From assembly GCA_964592725.1 (NCBI GenBank), contig CAZQFQ010000056.1:1-7121 (forward strand): DNA of 7,121 nt. The letters run 5' to 3'. Source of the stretch: PALSA-1336 sp964592725 (GTDB lineage Bacteria > Patescibacteriota > Doudnabacteria > UBA920). The position numbers were made by a program, and so were the translations under genes. Positions 1 to 5,268 of this stretch are shown here, in pieces. Under the pieces are notes generated by a model, which saw nothing but the letters and a program-made list of their open reading frames with translations, ran no database searches and was not told where the DNA came from. Positions within the stretch are counted from its first letter, which is position 1. The number at the start of each line of letters is the position of its first letter.

Positions 1-2
1 GG

Positions 3-506
3 TGCAATGTCCACGCGTCGGCCGGAGCGGCATCCGTAGAGGCAGCGGTCAAGGCCTGCCACGCGCTCAACTCGACCAAAATCTACGTCTACGGCGTGAC
101 TGTACTCACCGGCATTGAGCCAGATGAATGCAGGTCAATTTTCGGCGACGACCCGGGGCCGAAGGTGTTGCAGTTTGCCCACACGCTTCTGGACAAAGAC
201 GCCGACGGCATTATCTGCTCGCCCAAGGAGCTGAAGCTTCTGGGTCAACATCAGGAACTCAACAAGCTGATCAAAACGACGCCGGGTGTCCGCTCCGTTT
301 GGGCCTCAACCAACGACCAAAAGCGGGTGACGACTCCCGCGGAAGCAATTGAAGACGGCGCCGACTACCTGGTTATCGGCCGGCCAATCAACAAGCCGCC
401 CGAATCAATCGGCTCCCCCGAAAACGCCGTTGAATCCATCACGCTTGAAATGGCAGGCGCCATCCGCAAGCGCATGGACGCCGGTACCTGGAAGGAAGGG
501 TTGTGA
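3..506 (+). CDS. pyrF: Orotidine-5'-phosphate decarboxylase, 3' part (first copy, runs off the window)
   Basis: This enzyme converts OMP to UMP and CO2, the last step of pyrimidine nucleotide synthesis, in the cytoplasm. The reading frame is open to the left edge, so 167 C-terminal codons are visible and the N-terminal third lies outside, including the catalytic D-x-K-x-x-D motif. The visible part begins with NVHASAGAASVEAA, the family's '(T)VHasgG' strand after the catalytic motif. It then has VTVLTGIEP (family VTxLTS), DGIICSPKE, PGVRS, the DQKR phosphate-loop segment and DYLVIGRPI near the C-terminus. The GTG at 96 is internal, not a start, because conserved sequence continues upstream in frame. 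The stop overlaps the next gene's start (GTGA), implying a translationally coupled pyrF-pyrE unit. GC content is clearly higher than in the second pyrF at 2519-3217, and the two proteins are only moderately alike, so this is not a recent duplicate. Confidence 0.86.
   Translation, partial: CNVHASAGAASVEAAVKACHALNSTKIYVYGVTVLTGIEPDECRSIFGDDPGPKVLQFAHTLLDKDADGIICSPKELKLLGQHQELNKLIKTTPGVRSVWASTNDQKRVTTPAEAIEDGADYLVIGRPINKPPESIGSPENAVESITLEMAGAIRKRMDAGTWKEGL
492..500 (+). promoter_or_regulatory. Shine-Dalgarno sequence for the first pyrE
   Basis: The purine run AAGGAAGGG lies inside the last codons of the first pyrF and ends 2 bases before the GTG at 503. Its AGGA core is about 6 bases from that GTG but about 15 from the ATG at 512, which favours the GTG start. 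The AT-rich genes elsewhere in the window have no comparable site. Confidence 0.5.
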
Positions 507-1279
507 AAACCATGCCAAACAGACTGGATCAAGAACAAGTACTGGCGATGAATACCATCGACCATATTCGCGGCCTTACGCCATCCGATTACGATAACCG
601 CAGAATGTCGCCCGAGGAGCTTCGCCACATCGGCGAAGTGTGCCAGGCCATCTGGTTTCACTCCGGCGATAACTCTGCCCCACATGCCGAACTCACAAGT
701 GGAAAGTGCAGCGACGGCTTCGTCGACACACTGCGCATCCTCCGCTTTTCCAACCTGTGCACCATACTCGCCGAACAACTCGCCAGAGTCATCCGCCAGC
801 AGAGTCGGTACAACTACTCAACCGGAGATCATGGAATCGGCTGGGTGGTAGGCTCTGATCACGCCGGGGCGGTATTCTCCCACGAAGTCGCGCGCCTGTT
901 CAACACCCAGCATGACTTTACGGAAAAAGGACCGAACAAAACGCAGGAGTGGAAACGGTTTACTATCGACCCGGACGAACTCATACTCCAAGTGGAAGAA
1001 CTCGTAACCACCACGGGTACTCTGCAAGCCGTCCGCGATGGAATTCGCGCTTTCCCAGAACACAAACAACACCCCGTCAAGTTCGCCGATGTCGTGGCAA
1101 CCTTGGTACATCGGTCAACAGTGTACGAATTTGAAGACGCACCCATCCTTCATTTCGTGCATTACGACATCGCCGTATGGGAACCCGATCAGTGCCCGCT
1201 CTGCAAAGCAGGATCGCCACGCATCAAACCCAAGGCGGGGGCCAATTGGGCACTCTTGACTGGAAAAACCGCCCGCTAA
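503..1279 (+). CDS. pyrE: Divergent orotate phosphoribosyltransferase (first copy)
   Basis: The 258-aa type I phosphoribosyltransferase is expected to make OMP from orotate and PRPP. Visible features: LTSGKCSDGFVDT (about residues 64-75), resembling the 'SGrhS..Y' substrate segment of OPRTs; VVGSDHAGAVFSHEVA (about 115-130); a lysine-containing flexible loop (about 141-152); and a PRPP-binding segment LQVEELVTTTGT (about 162-173). The usual pattern there is [VI]-[DE]-D-x-x-T-T-G-x-S. Here the second acidic residue is Glu and the Gly is shifted by one, so the loop is atypical. The C-terminus has WEPDQCPLCKAGSPR (about 226-240), a CPxC-x-x-G-x-P motif also found in the second PyrE here. I chose GTG 503 because of the GTGA overlap with pyrF and the well-placed Shine-Dalgarno; ATG 512 is the alternative. 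At 258 aa it is longer than typical PyrE (about 200-220), with an extra N-terminal stretch of about 40 residues. OPRT is the best call because of the pyrF partner; another PRTase specificity is possible. Confidence 0.75.
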   Translation: MKTMPNRLDQEQVLAMNTIDHIRGLTPSDYDNRRMSPEELRHIGEVCQAIWFHSGDNSAPHAELTSGKCSDGFVDTLRILRFSNLCTILAEQLARVIRQQSRYNYSTGDHGIGWVVGSDHAGAVFSHEVARLFNTQHDFTEKGPNKTQEWKRFTIDPDELILQVEELVTTTGTLQAVRDGIRAFPEHKQHPVKFADVVATLVHRSTVYEFEDAPILHFVHYDIAVWEPDQCPLCKAGSPRIKPKAGANWALLTGKTAR

Positions 1280-1298
1280 CTAATTCTTCGCCTACCAA

Positions 1299-1353
1299 AG
1301 CAGAGCACCGTGCGTCCAGGCCTATGGACACGCCGCGCTCTGCTATTTTTTTT
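1299..1353 (+). terminator. Intrinsic terminator of the first pyrF-pyrE unit
   Basis: An 8-bp outer stem, AGCAGAGC (1299-1306) with GCTCTGCT (1337-1344), encloses an inner stem, GCGTCCA with TGGACaCGC (one bulged A). One base later comes a run of eight T (1346-1353). It starts 20 bases after the first pyrE stop codon, so it should end that transcript. On the opposite strand the hairpin lacks a clear T tract, so it is best read as one-directional. Confidence 0.85.
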
Positions 1354-1371
1354 ATCGAGACATTAAACCAA

Positions 1372-1409
1372 ATCGGAGCTTTTGACGCGGCCGCGTCAAA
1401 AGCTCCGAT
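1372..1409. repeat. Perfect 38-bp palindrome, no loop, between the convergent pyrE and pyrD
   Basis: The arm ATCGGAGCTTTTGACGCGG (1372-1390) is followed directly by its exact reverse complement (1391-1409), centred on GCGGCCGC. There is no spacer and no mismatch, and symmetry ends at the outer bases (A at 1371, C at 1410). It sits 23 bases beyond the pyrD stop on that gene's downstream side, and 18 bases after the T run of the + strand terminator. Neither side has a good T tract, so it is not a standard intrinsic terminator. It could still fold as a 3'-end hairpin on the pyrD mRNA, act as a protein-binding site, or mark a sequence junction. The spacer 1354-1432 holds nothing else recognisable. 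Confidence 0.9.
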
Positions 1410-1432
1410 CTAAAATTCCGATGAAATGTATC

Positions 1433-2512
1433 CTATTTATTCTCAGCACCAACAGCCTCGCTGATATTTTTAAACCCGTCTCGTTCTAACAATTTTACCA
1501 AACTCTGATTTATTTTTTTCACCAGTCCCGGGCCTTCGTAAATTAGGCCGGTGTAAATTTGGATGAGTGAGGCGCCGGCTTTGATTTTTTCGTAGGCATC
1601 TTGGGCACTAAATATTCCACCGACGCCGATTATGGGCAAATTAGAAGCTTGCCGATGAATGTGCTTAATGTAATCCGTGGATTTTTGCCTAATCGGTTTG
1701 CCGCTTAAACCTCCAATTTCATTGGTATGATTTTTCAGTCCGTCGCGGCTAAGTAAGGTGTTGCTGATAATTACGCCGTCCACATTTTGGTTTTTGCAAA
1801 CTTCCAGAAGTTCATCTATCGCCTCCAAAGACAAATCCGCAACGGTTTTAACTAAAATTGGTTTTATTATTGATTGCTTCAAACGGTAATTGTTTAGGCC
1901 TGACAGAATATCAACTAAAAAACTTTTGTCTTGCAACTGTCTCAACCCCGGCGTGTTGGGTGAGCTGACATTGACGACAAAGTAATCGCCAAAATTATAA
2001 AGTTTGGAAAACGAATACAAATAATCTTCCGCGGCGTCTTTGAGTTCCGTAATCTTTGACTTCCCCAAGTTAATCCCGATTGGCGCTATACTTTGGTGTA
2101 GCGAAATTCCGTGCAGTCGCTCAGCCATAACATCAGCCCCCAGATTATTAAAACCCATGCGATTAATAAGCGCTTCGTCGACCTCCAATCTAAAAATCCT
2201 CGGGCGAGCTTGCCCCGGCTGGGCGTGACGCGTGACCGTGCCGATTTCCAAAAACCCAAAACCCAAAGCCGCCAAAGCCTCGATTGCTTCAGCATGCTTA
2301 TCAAACCCTCCTGCCAAACCGACGGGATTGTTAAACCGCAAGCCAAAAAGGTTTTGCCGCAGTTTGTTATCGGCAAAACCAAATATCCGCCGCTCGGCCC
2401 ACAAAAACCCGGGAACCGATGAAGCCATATTCAAAAGCCTCATCGTTACCCGGTGTATCGTCTCGGGGTCGGATGAAGCCTTAAAAATTAATGGGCGGAT
2501 AAACTTATACAT
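1433..2512 (-). CDS. pyrD: Dihydroorotate dehydrogenase, class 2 (quinone-linked type)
   Basis: This FMN flavoprotein oxidises dihydroorotate to orotate. Class 2 enzymes attach to the inner membrane face through an N-terminal helical region and pass electrons to quinone. The 359-aa length and the N-terminal extension (about residues 1-45, FIRPLIFKASSDPETIHRVT) fit class 2. Motifs: NPVGLAGGFDKHAE (62-75, with Lys72), GFLEIGTVT (86-94), RPRIFRL and NRMGFNN (103-123), and VNVSSPNTPGLR (180-191). By alignment with the E. coli enzyme the second Ser of this last motif (Ser184) is the catalytic base. The FMN-phosphate region GVGGI...GASLIQIYTGLIYEGP spans about 296-328. Class 1 enzymes carry a catalytic Cys instead. 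It is the last gene of the - strand operon, starting 6 bases after the pyrF stop, with no clear ribosome-binding site. Whether this organism has a quinone is not visible here. Confidence 0.95.
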   Translation of the reverse strand: MYKFIRPLIFKASSDPETIHRVTMRLLNMASSVPGFLWAERRIFGFADNKLRQNLFGLRFNNPVGLAGGFDKHAEAIEALAALGFGFLEIGTVTRHAQPGQARPRIFRLEVDEALINRMGFNNLGADVMAERLHGISLHQSIAPIGINLGKSKITELKDAAEDYLYSFSKLYNFGDYFVVNVSSPNTPGLRQLQDKSFLVDILSGLNNYRLKQSIIKPILVKTVADLSLEAIDELLEVCKNQNVDGVIISNTLLSRDGLKNHTNEIGGLSGKPIRQKSTDYIKHIHRQASNLPIIGVGGIFSAQDAYEKIKAGASLIQIYTGLIYEGPGLVKKINQSLVKLLERDGFKNISEAVGAENK

Positions 2513-2518
2513 TCTAAA

Positions 2519-3217
2519 TTATTTTAACACTTGAGATATTTCCTTATCCAAACTTTCCAATGCCGCAATTGGGTCGGCTGATTTTGTAATTTGTCTGCCG
2601 ATAACCAAAAAATTTGCCCCCGCTTTTAAGGCATTAGCCGGAGTGCCAAAACGTTTTTGATCATTGGGATCTACCCCCGCTGATCGAATTCCCGGAATAA
2701 CGAGCTCAAGATTATTATATTGGGGATTTTTTCGTATCATCGCAGCTTCCTCGGGCGAACAGACGATCCCATCTACCCCGGAGACTTTTACCAATTCCGC
2801 CAAACGACTAACCAATTCATTCGCACCTTGCGCATTATAAATATTTTTGATTGCCGAACTGTCAAGCGAAGTCAGCGCCGTTACGGCAAACACTTTGCCT
2901 TTGCCAAAACCTTCTTTTGCCGCCATAAGCATCTCAACTCCGCCCGAAGAATGAACCGTTATAATGTCACAGCCGGATAAAGCCAAGGCTCGCGCCCGCA
3001 ATTTAACAGTATTCGGTATATCATGGATTTTAAAGTCTACCCAAACCCTTTTTGCTCCGGCCTTTCGCAGATCCCGGATAATTTGCGGTCCATATTGATC
3101 GTACAAATTATGAATTTTTATGCAAAAAACCTTTTTGCCAATCTTTTTTGTGAGGGCGATTAACCCGTCTCTGTCATAATCGTCGGCGGATAAAATAACT
3201 TTAGTTTCGGTATACAT
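2519..3217 (-). CDS. pyrF: Orotidine-5'-phosphate decarboxylase (second copy, complete)
   Basis: The enzyme decarboxylates OMP to UMP. The 232-aa protein has the complete motif set of the family: CIKIHNLYDQYGP (about 32-44, substrate-binding Lys34), the catalytic VDFKIHDIPNT (60-70; D61, K63 and D66 form the charged D-x-K-x-x-D network), ITVHSSGG (86-93), VTALTSL (112-118), GIVCSPEE (150-157), IPGIRS (174-179), DQKRFGTP (186-193) and FLVIGRQI (203-210). Length is normal for the short (about 230 aa) bacterial/archaeal form. The gene sits 7 bases after pyrE and 6 bases before pyrD, so it is clearly co-transcribed. The upstream sequence is AT-rich with no Shine-Dalgarno. This is the more canonical of the two pyrF genes and is very probably active. 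Confidence 0.95.
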   Translation of the reverse strand: MYTETKVILSADDYDRDGLIALTKKIGKKVFCIKIHNLYDQYGPQIIRDLRKAGAKRVWVDFKIHDIPNTVKLRARALALSGCDIITVHSSGGVEMLMAAKEGFGKGKVFAVTALTSLDSSAIKNIYNAQGANELVSRLAELVKVSGVDGIVCSPEEAAMIRKNPQYNNLELVIPGIRSAGVDPNDQKRFGTPANALKAGANFLVIGRQITKSADPIAALESLDKEISQVLK

Positions 3218-3224
3218 AAACGAT

Positions 3225-3863
3225 CTACTTTTTGGCCTTAGCTTCTAAATATTGTTTCCCGTGTCCGACTTTGGTGTTTATCGGCATGCCGACTTTGCAC
3301 ATTGGGCAATCTTTTTCCTCATAAGTTTCCGCAAGGATTTCGCAGAGCGCGGAGAATGGCACGCCCAAAGTTTTTGAATTAATTTCTTTTGGCACCCGAT
3401 TATCAATAGCGGTAACCGCCTGAATATTAGCGCCAAATTTTCTGGCGACATCTATCATTTTATTAACGGAAAGGCCTGTCGCGATTGTGTCTTCAATAAT
3501 CAAAACTTTTTTACCTTTAACTAATTCATCATATCCGCGTTTAAATACCAACGGGCCTTCATCAGTTTTATCGGCATAAGCGCTTAAAATTTCCTTGCCT
3601 TGAATTTCCGACAAATGCCTGGCAACCTCGTGCCCAAAAATTGCTCCGGCCACAACCGGGGCAATCACAACGTCTATATCCAAATCTTTATTCCGCTCCG
3701 CCAACAAATAACAAATGCGCGAAGTTTCCGCCGTATGGGGCAATAAATAATCTTTGTTAACATAAACCGACATGTGCCTGCTGGAAGTTCCGACAATGTG
3801 GCTGTCGGTTATCACGGCCCCGGTTTTTTTTAAAATTTCCAGTACTTCTTGTTCCGTTTTCAT
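3225..3863 (-). CDS. pyrE: Orotate phosphoribosyltransferase (second copy)
   Basis: It transfers the phosphoribosyl group of PRPP to orotate, giving OMP for the adjacent PyrF. From ATG 3863 it has 212 residues, the usual PyrE size. Visible features (numbered from this ATG): GAVITDSHIVGTSSRHMSVY (about 15-34), matching the OPRT segment 'Gav.t.gHFvltSgrHs..Y'; VVIAPVVAGAIFGHEVA (about 65-81), the pyrophosphate loop; a flexible loop with DKTDEG (about 98-103); the PRPP-binding motif VLIIEDTIATGLS (about 119-131); and a C-terminal EKDCPMCKVGMP (about 183-194). A TTG at 3875 is an alternative start adding four residues, but it would place the start inside the 38-bp palindrome, so I prefer the ATG. 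No Shine-Dalgarno is seen. The gene follows prs after a 54-base gap largely filled by the palindrome and precedes pyrF by 7 bases. Confidence 0.92.
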   Translation of the reverse strand: MKTEQEVLEILKKTGAVITDSHIVGTSSRHMSVYVNKDYLLPHTAETSRICYLLAERNKDLDIDVVIAPVVAGAIFGHEVARHLSEIQGKEILSAYADKTDEGPLVFKRGYDELVKGKKVLIIEDTIATGLSVNKMIDVARKFGANIQAVTAIDNRVPKEINSKTLGVPFSALCEILAETYEEKDCPMCKVGMPINTKVGHGKQYLEAKAKK

Positions 3864-3872
3864 AATTTTGGA

Positions 3873-3910
3873 CAATCACATTATTTCACGGCCGTGAAAT
3901 AATGTGATTG
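3873..3910. repeat. Perfect 38-bp palindrome between prs and pyrE
   Basis: The arm CAATCACATTATTTCACGG (3873-3891) is followed directly by its exact reverse complement (3892-3910), centred on ACGGCCGT. On the transcribed (-) strand it begins 7 bases after the prs stop codon and ends 9 bases before the pyrE ATG. It is identical in length and loopless design to the palindrome at 1372-1409 and shares the CGGCCG centre, but the outer arms differ. No T tract follows on either strand, so it does not look like an intrinsic terminator. Possible roles are an mRNA hairpin that stabilises or processes the prs/pyrE message, a translational control element for pyrE, or a protein-binding site. Confidence 0.9.
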
Positions 3911-3917
3911 ATAAATC

Positions 3918-4802
3918 TTAAAATAGAGTCGGCTGGGCGGCGGCAAGGCCGGCCAGCTTTTCTTTAATGGAGACTTTGGCGTTGTCGTTTATAATGGAAT
4001 CCGTGGAATAAACGCAGTCGGTAAATTTTTTAATTTTATCCACGCAATTATATAAAAACAACCCGTGCGTGGCGGCACAGCAGACTTTTTTTGCTCCGCC
4101 TTCGGTCAACTTTTCCAGAGCTTTAATCATGGTGGCGCCGGTGCTTATCATGTCGTCCAAAAGCAAAACATTTTTGCCTTTCACATCAAAGTCGCCGTCC
4201 ATTTGTCCAATGTCACGGTAAGCAATTTTATCCCCCTCGTATTCCTTGCGGGTTTTTTTATAAGATTTTCCCCCGTGATCTTTAACCAGATAGTTAGCTC
4301 CCATGTCCGGAGTAATTACCTCGCACGCTTCCCCTAAAAAAACATTGGCCTTGGCATATTCCACCAAAGCTTTGCCCATGGAAATATTTTGCATTTTTAA
4401 TTCGCCGAACTCCGCGGGCCCTTCCTTGTTCAAAAAATGGCAGTCAAAAGTTATTAGTTTGTCGCAACCGGCCCGCGCCAGCAGGTTGCAAATCACATAA
4501 GCGCTGGCCACTTCGCCGTTTAATTTTTTTTTGTCCTGCCTTGAGTATGGCAAATACGGAGCCACCACGCTTATGTGTTTGGCGCCGACTTCTTTTAGCG
4601 AATCCAAAATTAAAAGCAGACTCACCAAAGAAGTGTTCTGCTTGGGATAAAGCCGGTGGAAAATTGTGACCTCGGCATCTTTACAATCCGCAATCGGATT
4701 TATCCTTACATGGCTGTCGCCGTCGGGAAATTGCCCAATTTCAATATTCGGAGCAAAAATATCGGAAAAATTTGGAGAAATAAGCTGGGCCGTTTGGGAC
4801 AT
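3918..4802 (-). CDS. prs: Ribose-phosphate pyrophosphokinase (PRPP synthase)
   Basis: It makes PRPP from ribose 5-phosphate and ATP, the co-substrate of PyrE encoded next. The 294-aa protein has the family motifs in order: GQFPDGDSHVRI (about 23-34), APYLPYSRQDKK (about 81-92, the ATP-binding RQD region), ITFDCHFLN (117-125), a basic flexible-loop segment KSYKKTRKE (179-187), and the PRPP/ribose-5-phosphate loop LLLDDMISTGAT (213-224). It is shorter than typical bacterial class I enzymes (about 310-320 aa), closer in length to archaeal forms, and its N-terminus is short. This may reflect different allosteric behaviour, but that is inference. It is first in the prs-pyrE-pyrF-pyrD operon. An extended -10 promoter lies about 26 bases upstream of the ATG; no Shine-Dalgarno is seen. 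Confidence 0.93.
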   Translation of the reverse strand: MSQTAQLISPNFSDIFAPNIEIGQFPDGDSHVRINPIADCKDAEVTIFHRLYPKQNTSLVSLLLILDSLKEVGAKHISVVAPYLPYSRQDKKKLNGEVASAYVICNLLARAGCDKLITFDCHFLNKEGPAEFGELKMQNISMGKALVEYAKANVFLGEACEVITPDMGANYLVKDHGGKSYKKTRKEYEGDKIAYRDIGQMDGDFDVKGKNVLLLDDMISTGATMIKALEKLTEGGAKKVCCAATHGLFLYNCVDKIKKFTDCVYSTDSIINDNAKVSIKEKLAGLAAAQPTLF

Positions 4803-4827
4803 TTTGTAAAAAAATTAAGACAACTAC

Positions 4828-4836
4828 ATCATAACA
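4828..4836 (-). promoter_or_regulatory. Extended -10 promoter for the prs-pyrEFD operon
   Basis: On the - strand this reads TGTTATGAT: a TGn extension followed by TATGAT (5 of 6 matches to TATAAT). Transcription would start near 4821, about 20 bases before the prs ATG at 4802. There is no convincing -35 hexamer at the usual distance, as is common for extended -10 promoters. Confidence 0.5.
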
Positions 4837-4851
4837 AAAATTTAAATAATA

Positions 4852-4860
4852 TGCTATTAT
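4852..4860 (+). promoter_or_regulatory. Extended -10 promoter for the RNHCP gene
   Basis: The sequence TGCTATTAT is a TGn extension followed by TATTAT (5 of 6 matches). A start near 4867 would put nearly the whole heptamer array (4865-4943) into the 5' leader of the RNHCP message. It overlaps the upstream part of the opposing prs promoter region, so the two transcripts diverge from about 50 bases of DNA. Confidence 0.4.
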
Positions 4861-4864
4861 TCCT

Positions 4865-4943
4865 CTACTAAATACTAAAGCAACTAAAAATACTAAACGG
4901 GAAATTCCAAGTTTAGTACTTTAATGCATTTAGTATTTAGTAG
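4865..4943. repeat. Symmetric array of six TACTAAA/TTTAGTA heptamers (3 + 3 inverted)
   Basis: The left half carries TACTAAA at 4866-4872, 4873-4879 and 4891-4897. The right half carries the reverse complement TTTAGTA at 4912-4918, 4929-4935 and 4936-4942. The centre is near 4904, and the outer pairs form a perfect 15-bp inverted repeat (4865-4879 with 4929-4943). The array lies between the divergent prs operon and RNHCP gene. It could be a multi-site operator, or, as RNA, a branched hairpin covering the RNHCP leader up to 7 bases before its ATG. Confidence 0.8.
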
Positions 4944-4950
4944 AAAGCCT

Positions 4951-5250
4951 ATGGCTAAATTTACGAAAAAAATTGAGGACTTCGTTTGCGGCACCTGCGG
5001 CGCCAAGGTTAAAGGCAACGGCTATACCAACCATTGCCCGGTTTGTTTGTGGAGTAAACATGTTGACATCAACCCAGGCGATAGGTTGCATAACTGCGGC
5101 GGGATGATGAAGCCCGTGTCCGTGGAAATGGATCATGGGGAATATATTTTAATCCACAAATGCCAAAAGTGCGGGATTGAGAAAAAAAATAAAACCTCGC
5201 CCGAAGATAATTTTGAGAGCATCCTAAAGTTGACGCCAACTTCTTTATAA
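4951..5250 (+). CDS. RNHCP-domain zinc-ribbon protein
   Basis: The small protein of 99 aa belongs to the family named after the motif R-N-H-C-P, whose biochemical role is not established as far as I know. Here the motif reads TNHCPVCLWSKHVD (26-39), with the leading Arg replaced by Thr. The family layout is intact: FVCGTCG (11-17), NHCPVCLWSKHVDINPGDR (27-45), CGGMMKPV (49-56), the GEYILIHKCQKCG stretch (63-75) and a KTSPEDNFESILKL tail. The Cys pairs C13/C16, C29/C32 and C71/C74 with C49 and H28 probably bind zinc. I chose ATG 4951 (MAKFTKK); an in-frame ATG at 4924 would add nine residues but falls inside the heptamer array. A weak AGAAAG precedes 4951. The gene is divergent from prs and followed by a repeat, not by a partner gene, so context gives no function. 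Confidence 0.85.
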   Translation: MAKFTKKIEDFVCGTCGAKVKGNGYTNHCPVCLWSKHVDINPGDRLHNCGGMMKPVSVEMDHGEYILIHKCQKCGIEKKNKTSPEDNFESILKLTPTSL

Positions 5251-5268
5251 ACTATTAATAGCTGGCGC

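Noticed and set aside
96..506. GTG 96 as the true start of the first pyrF
   Set aside because: Conserved PyrF sequence (NVHASAGAASVEAA) continues in frame upstream to the window edge.
365..778. 137-codon open frame on the - strand across pyrF/pyrE
   Set aside because: It lies antisense to two well-supported enzymes with conserved motifs and has no recognisable protein features.
1372..1409. Palindrome as an engineered NotI linker or sequencing adapter
   Set aside because: The centre is a NotI site and GATCGGA at the edge slightly recalls an adapter, but the arms do not match adapter sequence and a second 38-bp palindrome of the same design occurs at 3873-3910. A natural element fits better.
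2232..2534. 100-codon open frame on the + strand inside pyrD
   Set aside because: It is antisense to the highly conserved N-terminal half of PyrD and has no motif or initiation signal.
3873..3910. Palindrome as an intrinsic terminator after prs
   Set aside because: No T tract follows on either strand, and pyrE begins 9 bases downstream in the same direction in an otherwise tight operon.
4865..4943. CRISPR-like repeat array
   Set aside because: The units are 7 bp, arranged in inverted symmetry with irregular spacing and no spacers of uniform length.
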